DNA of 64,000 bases from Corticium candelabrum (taxonomy: Eukaryota > Porifera > Homoscleromorpha > Homosclerophorida > Plakinidae), in assembly GCF_963422355.1 (NCBI RefSeq), contig NC_085099.1:7065246-7129245 (forward strand), read 5' to 3'. The translations under genes were made by a program, and so were the position numbers. Below, piece after piece: positions 11,187 to 21,335 of the stretch. A model generated the notes under the pieces. The model did not search any database. It saw only the letters and a program-made list of their open reading frames with translations, and was not told the DNA's origin. Numbering within the stretch: the stretch's first letter is position 1; each line of letters begins with the position of its first letter.

Positions 11187-12010
11187 GGTCGTCGAATGCA
11201 TCCCAATGGAAGAGATTTCATTACAGATCAGTATATCCTTTCTCCTAATAAAGTCATGGCCATGGCTGTCACTTGCGGTCAAACCTTTATGGTGCACCTG
11301 GCTCGACTACTCGACACAACTCACGTCCAAGAGGTTATATATGAACATAGCTGCATACGGAGGTCATCCGCGCGTCGTGCGATTGTGTCACATCTTTATG
11401 ACAAAGTCGATCTCGACGAAGTCATACTATGGGCTGCAAGTGGCGGTCAAGAAATCGTCATACGCCTGTGTCGCGATTGGGGTGTCACCAATTCGATCGA
11501 CCTATGGCCTATAGGCAGCAGACGGTGGCCATGATAGTAGAGTACGACTATGTCACGAATGGAAAATCACTGCCGTCGACAAGATTATATGATGTGTGCT
11601 GCAAGCAAGAGTCACGAATCTATAGTTCGTCTAGCTGTGTCGCGATTGGGGCGCCTGCGAGAGTGGCCGGGCTGTGGTTTGCCGCACAAGAAGATCATGA
11701 ATCTATCGTGCGACTACTTCGAGATTTGAGAGCCGACGACGTCGACCTGGCTATGTATATGGCGGTGTGTGCTGCATGTAAAGACTAGACTTCAACATTA
11801 CCATGGCTCATGCCAGTTTCGGTCACATTAAGATCGTGATTCTATGCCCTGGATGGGAAGCCACCGACCTCGAATGGGCCATGACATGTACCAAAGAAGG
11901 GAATCACGAAGACGTCGTGCAAAATTGTGTTACACCGGGTACCTGGGCCGCTATCGATTCAGATTTAGCCGTCTTCGCCCACATCATCGCCATCAATCCT
12001 ATAGAAAGGA
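11187..12010 (+). pseudogene. Ankyrin-like repeat protein of giant-virus type, decayed
   Basis: Overlapping open frames at 11196-11534, 11429-11788 and 11803-12243 each carry degenerate ~30-residue units of the pattern AA.GGHE.IVRLCRDWGA.D.D.AM. Examples are ILWAASGGQEIVIRLCRDWG, HESIVRLLRDLRADDVDLAM and NHEDVV. Units with this wording are typical of ankyrin-like tandem proteins of large eukaryotic DNA viruses rather than of animal ankyrins; that is recall of the family, not a search result. Frameshifts between units rule out a single product. It stands about 1.5 kb from a Polinton-type integrase and is probably cargo of the same viral remnant. Confidence 0.6.
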
Positions 12011-12030
12011 TATTTTTAATGTGTTTTGCT

Positions 12031-12452
12031 TCAGGAGATGCCTTTCCTGGCATACACCAAGGTTTGTCGTATGACTCGTCTTCTCGGGATTATAGTCCTC
12101 GAAACCGGGGACACCAAGTGTTGGCGTGTACACCTCACCTCGTCTTTGGGTTTATACGTTATTTCCTCTACATGCATACGATGTCTCAGAACACGCAATG
12201 CCGAGTCGAGAGCCTCATCACCAATTCTATCATGCTCGTGTAGTTGCAAGAGGTATTTGAGGATCTCCGATGCCAATACGCGCAAAGCTTATAGTCGAGT
12301 GCTGTGCCACCGATATGCTCCTGGTCGTATAGTTGTAACAGGTATGTGAGCTCCTTAGTGGGTGAATTGAAAACGTGCAATGCACTATCGAGTGCCTCCG
12401 CACTGATGTGACTTTGTTCGTACAAATGCAAGAGGTACTCGAGTTCCTCCAT
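12031..12452 (-). pseudogene. Short tandem-repeat protein (at least three ~30-residue units)
   Basis: The minus strand encodes three similar units: EELEYLLHLYEQSHIS with EALDSALHVF, ELTYLLQLYDQEHI with TALDYKLCAY, and EILKYLLQLHEHDRIG with EALDSALRVL. The consensus is E(L/I)xYLLxLYExxxIxxxALDSALxV, spaced about 90 bp. The helical, Leu-rich pattern suggests a solenoid repeat (ankyrin- or TPR-like), but I do not recognise the family. It is convergent with the ankyrin-like gene on the other strand. A start Met at 12452 opens the first unit; the third is in another frame. Confidence 0.55.
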
Positions 12453-12516
12453 GGTTATCTAAACGACTACATGAAATGTTGCTACCTATTAGACGAAAGA
12501 ACTTATAGATATAAAG

Positions 12517-13557
12517 ATGTCGACAGACTATTGGTACGACACTGACCCTCGAGAGGTTTGTGCCAATTGTAGGAAAACCAACTACGACGAGTGTTGGCAT
12601 TGCGCTCTCCATCCTCCGCCAAAATTGGAATTCCATCCCTAAAAACGTGAGTGCATGCGGTGGAAAATTTAAAAAGGTGTGCGAATGGGAATACGTGTGC
12701 AAGGAATGTGGTTGCATCCAATATGTAGAACGTCTTAGAGGAGAACCAATTAAACGCCCGCTGTATCAAAAGATACAAAAAGAAACAAAGAAGGGGATGG
12801 TTGCGATGAGAAAATATAGGATGCTGTGTACGTGCAAAGCAGACGATTGGTACGGCATCGGCACTTGCCGCAAACCTAGAGAGGTTATCTGGTGTTCACA
12901 TTATATAGGATGGCATTTCACGACGACGAGTGTTAGTATTGCGCCCTCTATCCTTCTCCAACATAGGAATGGATCGATCCCATACCTAAAAATGTGAGTG
13001 TGACGCGAACGTTTCTTCTGCGAATGGAAATACGAATGCATGAGATGTCAGGGCCGGATCCAGAGGGGTTCAGGGGTTGCAACCCCTCTTTTAAAATAGG
13101 CGTAGTTCAATAATTTCATATAATTTCATTAGAAAAGAGAAAATTAGTAATGCTATAAATGACTGCTAACGGTGAACCCCTCTTTCAAAAATTCCTGGAT
13201 CCGGCGCTGGATGTGGTAGCATCCACGACGTAGAAGTCCCGAAAGCGGCACCAAACACCCACTACTTCAAAAGATCCAACTACAATCTCAAATACCACCT
13301 CAACAAACAATTGGAACGCTTCCATCTCACTGAGGACGAGAACAGGACGGTTGCGATGAGAATTCGACAATAGAAACGATATGGTATTGTCTCTATCAAA
13401 GAAAACTCATCAAATTGTATTTTATTCTATCCAAGATATTCACGCAAATGGGTCTTCCATAGCAAGCCCAACAATGTGCAACCATCCGCGATAAAACTGT
13501 TTACGAAATACGAGGACCTGTGGAACACTATCGAATATTTTATCCAAGAATGGTGAG
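12517..13557 (+). pseudogene. Cys-rich zinc-binding viral-type protein in two degenerate tandem copies
   Basis: The first copy starts at ATG 12517 (MSTDYWYDTDPREVCANCRK, then ECWHCALHPPP), hits a stop near 12641 and continues in another frame with CEWEYVCKECG. A second copy follows from about 12835 with the same order of motifs, more damaged at its start but clear at the CEWKYECMRC block. That block is split by a MITE (13049-13209), after which the frame resumes with GSIHDVEV, a Tyr/Lys-rich helical segment and a stop at about 13373. The frame is then open again to a TGA at 13555-13557. Paired Cys-x2-Cys motifs imply a zinc ribbon. A viral late-transcription-factor-like zinc protein is one possibility, but I cannot confirm it. 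It ends tail to tail with the integrase. Confidence 0.55.
13049..13209. mobile_element. hAT-like MITE inserted in the zinc-protein pseudogene
   Basis: A 161-bp element begins CAGGGCCGGATCCAG and ends with the inverted CTGGATCCGGCGCTG. Flanking GATGT is duplicated (13044-13048 and 13210-13214). Removing the element and one GATGT leaves the host frame open across the junction, which supports insertion into a coding sequence. The CAG..CTG ends are hAT-like; hAT usually makes 8-bp duplications, so the 5-bp copy is atypical. Confidence 0.8.
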
Positions 13558-14460
13558 GTCGTCGAAAGGCACCCAACTGTTAAACGTATCGGGATATCCT
13601 TTCCATTTGACCAACACTAGTCGACTCTTTCTACGTATCACTTTCTCGAAGCGAAACACGTCTTGGGACGTCTTTTGTAACTCTGGTTCGTAGGAGGAGA
13701 CCTCTATGACCTCTCCGTTCTAGTCTTTCATCTGTTGTAGGTCACCGAGTTGGTGTTCTGTATTTCAACGATCTAGAATACTACTTCCGTCCAATTGTGT
13801 GTGTATCCCTTTTCAAAAGTCTTTTCTTAACAATCCAAACACGATCACCGACTTTGAATTTGAATGTTTTACGAACATTTCATCGCCATACAGATAATTC
13901 GATGCAAACGAGGGGTTCATTTTTCTGAATTTTGTGGGAGTCATTTGCATAGATCTGTGATAGGAGGTATTCTATTGCTTCGACAGGGTATCCAAAACGT
14001 CGATCTATAGATGTTGTTGTCCCAAAAGTATTTCCACATCTTCGTTTTCAAAGTGCGATTAAATCTTTCTACCACCACCGCTTTGCCTTCATTTTAGGTC
14101 AAATACCTGTGAATATCGTTTTCCTTTAATTAACCAGCGATCCATTGTCCTATTGTAAAACTCACCACCACGATCTACCCACAAGTTCAAAGGCCTCTCT
14201 TTGATCGTATCCAAATTAAGCTTCTACGATGGCTGTACCCGTTGTATCGTGTAGAAGAGTCGACCACGCGTACTTGTTAAACACGTCGATGACGTTGAGA
14301 AGATACTTGACTCCGTCGTTGTATTTTGAGAAAGACTGCATATCGACCAAATCTGCAGACCACGTATCGTGCACACCATCCTTACACGATCACACGTCTC
14401 GTCGGAAATCAACGTTTCATGGGCTTATAGAGTTCTTCGGCGAGTTCGTCTGTCCACGAT
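13555..14460 (-). pseudogene. Polinton/Maverick-type integrase (DDE core plus chromodomain), frameshifted
   Basis: Retrovirus-type integrase that would insert linear Polinton or viral DNA into the host genome. From 14460 downwards the core begins with a W-S-A-D-L-V-D-M segment (first catalytic Asp at 14351-14353), then YLLNVIDVFNKYAW. A stop follows near 14219 and the frame changes to NLWVDRGGE (second Asp, 14173-14175) and KAVVVERFNRTLK (Glu, 14067-14069). FKVGDRVWI and KTFEKGYTHNWTE (around 13860-13790) form the SH3-like tail. RRKSRLVLVKWKGYPDTFNS plus WVPFDDL (13635-13560) is an intact-looking chromodomain. This order is the hallmark of Polinton/Maverick and adintovirus integrases. At least four frame breaks make it dead. 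Confidence 0.85.
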
Positions 14461-14462
14461 AA

Positions 14463-14700
14463 TTTTTTACCTTTTTTTCTTACCTCCACCGACAGTGCCG
14501 GGCAACTTCAGACAAGCGTCAGCGCTGCCTGCGCCAAAACGGCCCGTCTTCGTACGACGTACGCTTCTTACCACGACACCTTGCTCTCTTTCCACTACCA
14601 GCGATGACTTTCTGAATTCCACCAAATGCTACTGCAAGACCTAGAGTGCCGAAAACCTTGGGAGCGGGTTTGATGATAAGAGGTATTATTTACCAATGAT
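14463..14700 (-). pseudogene. Small basic viral-type protein remnant
   Basis: Between the integrase and the next small gene, the minus strand reads PKVFGTLGLAVAFGGIQKV and AGSGKRARCRGKKRT in one frame before breaking. A Gly/Ala hydrophobic stretch followed by a Lys/Arg tail resembles small core or membrane proteins of midsize DNA viruses, but no family can be named. Confidence 0.35.
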
Positions 14701-14729
14701 AGCACCGATGGCTCCACCATTTTTGCTAT

Positions 14730-14849
14730 CTACGAATTAAGTAATTTCAACTCGATATTCCGACAATCGGTTTTTGCCTTTTGATAAACATTTCGTAGCG
14801 CTTCCTTCTGACTATCCGTCAGAGTGAATCCGTACTTGATGTATCTCAT
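14730..14849 (-). CDS. Small conserved Polinton/adintovirus-type protein, truncated
   Basis: ATG at 14849 gives a 39-residue frame ending at TAG 14730-14732. It begins MRYIKYGFTLTDSQKEALR, a start that I recognise from a small structural-type protein recurrent in animal Polintons and adintoviruses. That protein is normally longer, with a Lys-rich repeat and Gly-rich C-terminus, so the stop after LKLLNS is probably a truncation; related sequence may continue downstream in other frames. The function in the family is not established. Confidence 0.6.
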   Translation of the reverse strand: MRYIKYGFTLTDSQKEALRNVYQKAKTDCRNIELKLLNS

Positions 14850-15049
14850 GCATGTCTCTATTTATAAGGTTTTACATTATCTTTCCACTCGTCGCTTTCA
14901 AAGTCATGTATCGATCACTCAAGACCACACGGTAGCCGTGATAACCCCATCCTGAGGCCGCACTCAACGGCGCCATCGCACTTCGATGTCGGACGTGCCC
15001 ATTTTCAACTTGTATCGATGTTTGGATACGTCGACATCTATGATCGTGT

Positions 15050-16136
15050 AGACGTTTGTAAAGTCTCCGACAGCCAATTGACTTCCCGAATCTGTGTCGG
15101 AATATTTACTATAACCGTTTCTTAGAATAACATGTACGCTCTCGAGAGATTTCTAGAGGCATCGGCGACGTTCGCCTCGATCTCGATCCCTATCCGGGTA
15201 TTGTCTGCTATTGACTCGTACACTCGACCGTGTCAGGTTGGCATTGTCGAAGACTTGATTTTTCTGTTCCTGATCCTCATCTCGAGCGACTCTCCAGGTG
15301 GGACTAGTACTCGTATCGGCGGCCACGAATTGATTTCTATAAACACTCATCTGCTCAAAGTATAGAGACTACGTCGCGCACCCGATACGAGCAATGCTTC
15401 CAATTCCGTCTGCACGGACAGTGACAGTCGAACCTTGGGCATCCAAACTGCGATGTTGAATTTACTGCATCGGCAGCGCCGTCTCTATGAATATAGCTAT
15501 TGGGTGAATCTCTTTCAAGAACGTCGGTGTATTTCACTCCCAACATCACCATGTCGATATCGCGATCAGAGCCCAACATGGAACTCAAAGGTAGTAAGTA
15601 ACATGGTGACCGTTTTGTCGCCTTTTGTGATCAAATGGTGGCTGCGGAATCCCGAGTTGTATACGTGTTCCTTCTGAGTGTATTGGCAAAGTCGGTAGAG
15701 CTCGACTGTGAGCTCCAGGTTGGATTGGCACCATTAGCCGCCGTGCCTGCTAGTTGGTAGTACAGCTGCACCAGGTACACCAAACTCGTTTGGGGTCGAC
15801 AGTTCCCGTGCTAGTATCGCGATACTACAACATGTTGGTAGACGTGCTTCTACCGTAATCGTCCGGAAACTGTGTCAAATATATGATTGTGCTGCGTGCA
15901 TGACTTACACGTGGTAAGGATTGATTGATGTGTTTGACGATGTGACCGTGGATTTGGTATTGGAGAAATCGAAAGAGCGACCACCCGTTGTTGACGAGTG
16001 TGACGACGTTGGTGGGGAGGTAATTTGTATTGTCCGCTTTGACCAGCTTGCATCTTACTTCGAGCACCGCTTTATGAGGAAGCAAGTACTCGTCCAGATC
16101 TCGAGTCTCTATTTTATGCTCTTCATCCTTGTTCAT
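15050..16136 (-). pseudogene. Viral capsid-like protein (probable double jelly-roll type), frameshifted
   Basis: The first frame (16136-15825) begins MNKDEEHKIETRDLDEYLLP and contains LEVRCKLVKAD and VTLVNNGWSLF, then QYQIHGHIVKHI. After a break near 15850, other frames give YRDT, then LPLSSMLGSDRDIDMVMLGV (15600-15540), WMPKVRLSLSV in yet another frame, YFEQMSVYRNQFV (15365-15320), TWRVARDEDQEQKNQVFDNA and NLTRSSVRVNS (to about 15180). This succession (LVNNGW, then a long middle, then a TWRV..FDN.NL.R..V.VN.. block) is shared by a capsid-like family in animal-associated midsize DNA viruses. Structure as a double jelly-roll is inference. At least three frame breaks are visible. Confidence 0.6.
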
Positions 16137-16139
16137 ATT

Positions 16140-16255
16140 ACTGGCATGGCATCGTTGAGAAGATACTCGATGTATTCAAACTCGGTGATTGAGTCGTCCT
16201 CGATTTGATCTCCCAAACACTCGAAAATAAGGTGATACGATCTTGGTCGTTTCCA
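16140..16255 (-). pseudogene. Short acidic ORF fragment upstream of the capsid-like gene
   Basis: The minus strand reads ECLGDQIEDDSITEFEYIEY followed by LLND and then a stop about ten codons before the capsid-like start. The EF-E-Y-I-E-Y-L-L pattern resembles the repeat units at 12.0-12.45 kb. Confidence 0.35.
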
Positions 16256-16337
16256 TCAATATATTAGGGGTTACATAAAAATTCACCTCAATCGTTTAAT
16301 GCCCCCACCGACTTTTCACTACCTGCAATGATATATG

Positions 16338-16371
16338 GTGGTGGTGGTGGTGGTGGTGGTGGTGGTGGTGG
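16338..16371. repeat. (GGT)n microsatellite
   Basis: About eleven GGT units, ending in GATGGTGATAATGATGG. Confidence 0.95.
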
Positions 16372-16545
16372 TGATGGTGATAATGATGGTATATTTTGCA
16401 TCAAAGGTACAGTACCCATAACAGGCAAACTACGGAAATAAAAAGAAAGAAAGAAAGACGTTAACTGTTGAATAAGCTATATAAAAAGAACACAAATTAG
16501 AAAAAAATTAGTTATTGAACAAACTATATATAGTTCTCAAATCCT

Positions 16546-16594
<49 letters not shown>
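16546..16594. repeat. (AT)n microsatellite
   Basis: About 24 TA units next to the 3' end of a LINE. Confidence 0.95.
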
Positions 16595-16597
<3 letters not shown>

Positions 16598-16599
16598 CA

Positions 16600-18020
16600 A
16601 ATGCCAGTTAGTCTCGATCTCTTTCATACAGATCGACGTCTACATCTGAGAGGTCGCTCTGATCTGTGTATAAATAATGCTATTCTCCTGACCACTACAT
16701 TCACACTATGTAGTGCCCGGTGAAATAGAATCTGCTTTCTTAACACTATTCCAGTTGCCTCCTTAAACCATTCTTTGAGTCTGTCACTTACAGACTTCCG
16801 GAATCTCATTCCTAGTCCTCTACGGATGGCCTTCCTCCAAGCAGTATCCAAAAAATGGCATACAGATATGTTCGTAAGATCCCACAAGTAAGCACCGTAG
16901 CTCAAAACTAGAAATAACCGGATATCTAAGACTCTTTTCCATATACCTTCCTTTCTAGTAACGTAACGTAACTTACATACAACCGCGTTCCGCTGCGTAG
17001 AACTTCTTCGTCCGTTTCTCTACCGAGATCATATCATTTCTCACATCACTTTGCAATGCTCCCAAATGACATAAAGACTCCATAATCGGTAATACACCAC
17101 CCTCAATCACGAATTCGAGGTTGCCTGGGTTGATCAGTCTTCTCCGTTGATTAAACAGCGTCGCCACACTCTTCTTCACTTTAAATTTTAGCAGATTTGC
17201 GTGGACAAAATTTTCACACACATTCAGCATCTTCTGAATTCCACCTGCTGTGGGAAATCAATGTAATGTCGTCGGCGTAAGCTAGACAACCTACTGACAT
17301 ACCAGCTAGTCCAGCTCCATATCCTGTTCTTTGCACTTCATGTAGCAGATCATCAATGATGGTATTGAAGAAACAGGAGATAAGACACTCACATGCCTTA
17401 CCTCATTTGACAAGACAAGTGACTTAGATGTTGCTCAAGCCCATCTTGCTCTAACAGTTTGATTTTAGTACCAATCATTAATCATCCCAATAACCTGCAC
17501 AGGCATCTGCCTTTTCACCAGATGAGACATAAGGCAATGGTGAGGAACCCGGTCGAAAGCGTTAGGAGGTCTAGCGTACATACATATACGTAGTCGTTTC
17601 CATTAGAGAGATAATAATCAACTGTTCCTGTGCCACGTATGAGCATTCGGCAGTACCCACCGCGGGAGTGAAGCCAAACTGCAAGCTGGCTCGACTTTAG
17701 CAGATTACTGTATTTTAGTAGTAAAACTCTCTCAAATAGCTTGAACATTACAGAAGAAAGCATTATTCCTCTATAGTTTTCTGGATCTATTTAACTGCCG
17801 GTTTTTTCTTTCAGTATAGGAACTAGACTCCTTCCATTGTTCCGGGATATACCCATGCCTCAACATAGCCTGGAAAACAATGCTGATGTGGATCAGAAGA
17901 TCCGGACCGCCATGTTTAATATGATCTGCAGATATTCCGTCATGGCCCACTGCTTTTCTATTTCGCAGTATCGCACAGCTTTTTTGACATCGCCGAGAGA
18001 AACCCTTGGACTCCTCCTTT
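16600..18020 (-). mobile_element. LINE reverse transcriptase remnant inserted in the viral region
   Basis: On the minus strand from 18020: a segment with SLGDVKKAVR, then NYRGIMLSSVMFKLFERVLL (17790-17715; RT block 1/2), QFGFTPAVGTAECSYVA-type sequence (17690-17640, other frame), the polymerase box LAYADDI (around 17285-17265), then LLKFKVKKSVATLFNQRRR (17200-17140) and the C-terminal connection (17110-16624). Frames change several times. The YADD box shows non-LTR RT. The body stops at the (AT)n tract at 16594, and the 5' end is truncated at an (ATTTTCAT)n repeat. It separates viral genes that read in the same direction, so it arrived after the virus. Confidence 0.85.
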
Positions 18021-18066
18021 TCTGACCATACATATTTTCATATATTTTCATATATTTTCATATATT
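18021..18066. repeat. Short tandem repeat, unit ATATTTTCAT
   Basis: Four imperfect copies (CATATATTTTCATATATTTTC...) at the 5' truncation point of the LINE. Confidence 0.8.
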
Positions 18067-18079
18067 TTTATGTTATAAA

Positions 18080-18793
18080 TATTGCTCAAGATGCAAGGAG
18101 ATTGGCCGGTCGTCGACGAGTTTCTTGGCGCGCTCTTGCAAGACTTTATGATCTGTGGATTAGGGGTCAAAGTGTTGATCATTTCCTTTGGAAAAGGTAA
18201 AGCAATTGGCTGGAGGACGGGCGCCAAGACTATGTTGCGAGCGATCTGTGCTACTTGGCCGCTGCGAGATCCTGAGCCTTGTCGATCGCTTTGTGTGTGG
18301 CTTAATTCCAGCCCCTTGTCGATCACTTTTTGTGTCAATCACTTTTCCATAGTCAATGTACGTGGCAGTCAATTTGTTGACGGCCAAGTCTTTACTTTTG
18401 GTCGCTAGATCTTTTTCCTAAAGTCAAAGCTTTTTCGGTTCCTAATTTGACTAAATCTTTGCTTTTTTTGGACCTTGGATCCCGTTTTCGCAATATTTGC
18501 GACAGCATCCAATATATTATTCAAGAGGGCTCCATCGATGATCTTCTTACGATACCATTGATTGCGCGCGCATCGTATATTACAGGTTGCATAGTTTTGA
18601 TGTGCATTAGGAAGGTCGTTCTCTCTCCATTGGAATCGATGGGTCTTCCATCATGATCGATACGTAACACGCATGGTGATCCTGGGGATTGACTGTTTTG
18701 CTCATGCGAATGTAGGTCAACTGATTCGGTTTGCAATTGATAGAGATCGAGTATTGATCCGTGGTTTGTCGGGAGAGAAGTTGTAGATGACAT
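18080..18793 (-). pseudogene. Viral structural-type protein remnant (unidentified)
   Basis: The longest piece (18793-18521, 90 codons) opens MSSTTSLPTNHGSILDLYQL and contains VDLHSHEQ and LRIDHDGRPIDSNGERTTFL, then a stop just before RRSSMEPS continues in a neighbouring frame. Further down (18480-18160) come repeated Lys/Asp-rich helices (KSKDLVKLGT, KAIDKAQDLAAAK) in changing frames, which look like a coiled or scaffold-like region. Position between two capsid-like genes and same orientation suggest a virion protein, but I cannot name the family. Confidence 0.4.
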
Positions 18794-18949
18794 CGCTGGT
18801 GCTACCGTTTAATTAAAGGTAGAGGATATGAGAGAGCATCGTATCAACACCGAGTAGATATTGGTACTCGTCTTTCGCTATCATGCACTCCATCCTCTTC
18901 CAAGATCCCTCCATCGAATCCCACAAGATCTCTCAACCCTTTTTTGAAT

Positions 18950-19200
18950 GTAAAATCGACTATGCAGCATCAGCGAGAAGTATACGTGATTTTAAGGTAT
19001 TGTAATTGGGTTGTATGGTTATACCATCTTTATCATCACCGTTCTTTCGCAGTAAACTAAGTTCAAGTCTGTGATATGTTGTAAGCACACGGTGGTATCC
19101 GAATTCTAATCATCGTTGTACCGTTCCAGCAGTATACGAACCTGAACAGATTGTTTTCTGTTGTGATATGGCACCCCGAATACCGCATATCACTGGAGAT
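18950..19200 (-). pseudogene. Viral minor-structural-type fragment
   Basis: The minus strand reads MRYSGCHITTENNLFRFVYC, WNGTTMIRIRIPP and AYNISQ (19180-19060). The pattern N-N-x-F ... (I/V)-x-I-P-P-G-x-Y-x-I recurs in a small protein of animal Polinton-like viruses, where it precedes a beta-rich domain; here Cys replaces the usual Gly. Downstream frames are scrambled. Confidence 0.4.
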
Positions 19201-19216
19201 CAACGCCAATTTCTAA

Positions 19217-19597
19217 TCAACATCCTTGTCGAGGATAGGAGGTGGGTATAGTTCTACATGCAGTAAACTCAGAACTCGAACCTCTTGCGGCGGCCGTCTC
19301 GCTGTCACCCCTTGGCACTATATATAAATTTGATAAGATTTTCTCTCGTTTCGCGAATATGTTTGCATGTATCCAAGTACTCGGCTCGTGTACACTCTTT
19401 TCTCCCAATACAATCGAGTCGCTTAGTCCAAGATGATATCGGTCAACAGACAACACTCTATCGCTATTTTCCGAATAGCCATGACGAGTTGTAGAATGAC
19501 AAGTTTGAATTCCATACGCTTCGCTTAATATGTATTTCAAGCTGATCGTAGAAATGATGGGTATCTAGTCATATCCTGCGATTGTGCTTGCATAACC
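19217..19597 (-). pseudogene. Second capsid-like viral fragment, cut by a Gypsy element
   Basis: The frame from 19540 reads ILSEAYGIQTCHSTTRHGYS, VLSVDRYHLGLSDSIVLG and IHANIFAKREKILSNLYIVP. The D-x-Y-H-x-G-L-x-x-x-(I/V)-V-(I/L)-G motif recurs near the C-terminal third of a capsid-type protein of animal Polintons/adintoviruses. Its upstream part would have continued across the Gypsy 2 insertion site, into 23789-24040, where the same strand has an open segment (ITVLPGGNLSSSAIPKPIVG) that I cannot align to the family. Assignment is moderate. Confidence 0.45.
19593..19597. repeat. Target-site duplication of Gypsy 2 (left copy)
   Basis: TAACC here is repeated at 23789-23793 immediately outside the other LTR. 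Confidence 0.9.
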
Positions 19598-19816
19598 TGT
19601 TGTATAGCTCACCAGCCGTAAAACTACTCCGCTGTAGTCTAGGCTAAGTATATCGCGTATACCGAATCAGTGAACCGATTATACCAGAATCTATTCTGCT
19701 ACAGTGAACGACACGTACTCTACTGCACAAGTGCACTCAACGCTAGTTTACGCTAGACTAATATAACACGTACGCAAACCGCAGTCACACCTAAAGCGCA
19801 TGCTCGCTATACCACA
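19598..19816 (-). repeat. 3' LTR of Gypsy 2
   Basis: Partner of 23570-23788; the same length with about nine differences. Confidence 0.95.
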
Positions 19817-19938
19817 CTCTCCATTCCTTAGTCTGTCCTTATCTATTGTTCACGATATCTTGCTGGTGGTTGTCTGTTTTGTCTCTTTGGATATCGTCTG
19901 GGAGTCTCAATCTCGTGGTCTTCTGGAGGTGATAACAT

Positions 19939-20950
19939 TTACTTGAAGATCAAGGTAGACTCCTCATCTTGGTCCTTGTGTTGATTAGATTGAACTACTT
20001 GTCCTGTCTCTTTTACAGGAATGACTGGTACTGGTATCTCTTCCACCTCTATCTCTGGTACACTTACATCAGCTGTTTCTGGTACACTCCGTTGATCTCT
20101 CCAACGCATTTGGTCTATATGCACGTACCTGCAATGTCCTTCCACATTCACTAAATAGTTGGTTGGTCCTAGCTGTTGTTCAACGGTTCCCACCAAGCAC
20201 CTAACACGACTATCTTGACGCGGATTCCACACACTGACTTTACAACCAGGATCCAGTTGTCTTGATCGTTTGGTAGCTTCCTCGAACTTGATTCTCTGCT
20301 CATCTCTGTCAATGTCACTTACCTCTGGGCGCAACAAAGATAACTTGGTTCTTGGTATTCGTTTGATCAACAGTTCGGCAGGAGTTTTGTCTGTTGAAGT
20401 ATGTGGAGTCGTAGAATAGTGTAGAAGGAACGAAGACACTTGATGACTTATCGATCTTCCCGCTGGTCGATCCTTCAAGCTCCTTTTCAACTCTTGTACC
20501 ATTTGCTCTACCTGTCCATTAAATGCAGGATGGTAAGGTGGAGTCAGTTGATGCTTGATTCCATTGCCTCATGTATCTGCGCTAATACGGTCTTTCTCAA
20601 TTCCTCTGGGATGATAACTCTGCTGCCCCACAATAAGCAGCCTCCTTCAATCGATAACTCATTAGCACGTTTAGCAAATGGTTGTAAGGATTGGTCTACA
20701 TCTCTGGTAGTCCATCCGTATCGAGTATATTGTTATGCTCTCCTTGTCACCACATTCAATTGGGTTGCCTTTGCAATCTCTTTGGCAGTCATGGGCAATG
20801 GTTCACAATAATCCACTCCAATGATATGTTCATTTGGATTAATCACTTCTACTGGTATAGGAAGTCGAGACAATACATCAGCTTCCTTGTTATCCTGCCC
20901 TGGCCTGTATTCTAGCTCATAGCTGTACGCACTTAATATGAGTGCCCAGC
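19939..20950 (-). pseudogene. Gypsy 2 integrase, largely deleted
   Basis: Only the last part of the core and the C-terminus remain open (20502-19939, 187 codons): MVQELKRSLKDRPAGRSISH, PAELLIKR, then VSVWNPRQDSRVRCLVG, NYLVNVEGHCRYVHIDQMR and an acidic tail. HPAFNGQVEQMVQELKR, containing the catalytic Glu, is in frame with it just upstream, apart from interrupting stops. The zinc domain and the two catalytic Asp residues cannot be found in 20502-20950, where the frames are broken and too short to hold them. Confidence 0.85.
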
Positions 20951-20957
20951 GCTGCAG

Positions 20958-21335
20958 TCATGCAGCTGCTAGCGTAGGAACTGCTTCCTTAGCTCCTAGA
21001 ATTCTCAGTAGCGGTCGATGATCAATTACTAGCGTGAATTTCCTTCCCATCAGGTATTTATGGAAGTTTCTTACTCCATAAATCAAGGCTAGGGCCTCTT
21101 TTTCTAAGTGAGCATAATTCTTCTCAGCTGGAGCTAGTGTTCGTGATGCAAATGCGACTGGGCGTTCAGTGCCATCTTCCATGACATGACTTAGACACGC
21201 TCCTACTTCATATGGTGAAGCATCACAACTTAACTTGATGGGCTTACCCAAATCATAATGTACTAGTAAGTCCGATTTCACTACTGTTTGTTTGCCTGCC
21301 GGTATGCCTTTCTCTGTTGATCCAACCACTTCCAA
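20958..21335 (-). pseudogene. Gypsy 2 RNase H
   Basis: A frame of 125 codons with KLSCDASPYEVGACLSHVME, RPVAFASRTLAPAEKNYA, EKEALALIYGVRNFHKYL and VIDHRPLL, the standard Gypsy RNase H order. It joins the RT through a frameshift at about 21300. Confidence 0.9.

Noticed and set aside
18082..18408. 108-codon plus-strand frame
   Set aside because: No motif, and it opposes the direction of the viral genes on both sides. The minus strand has repeated Lys/Asp helices at the same place.
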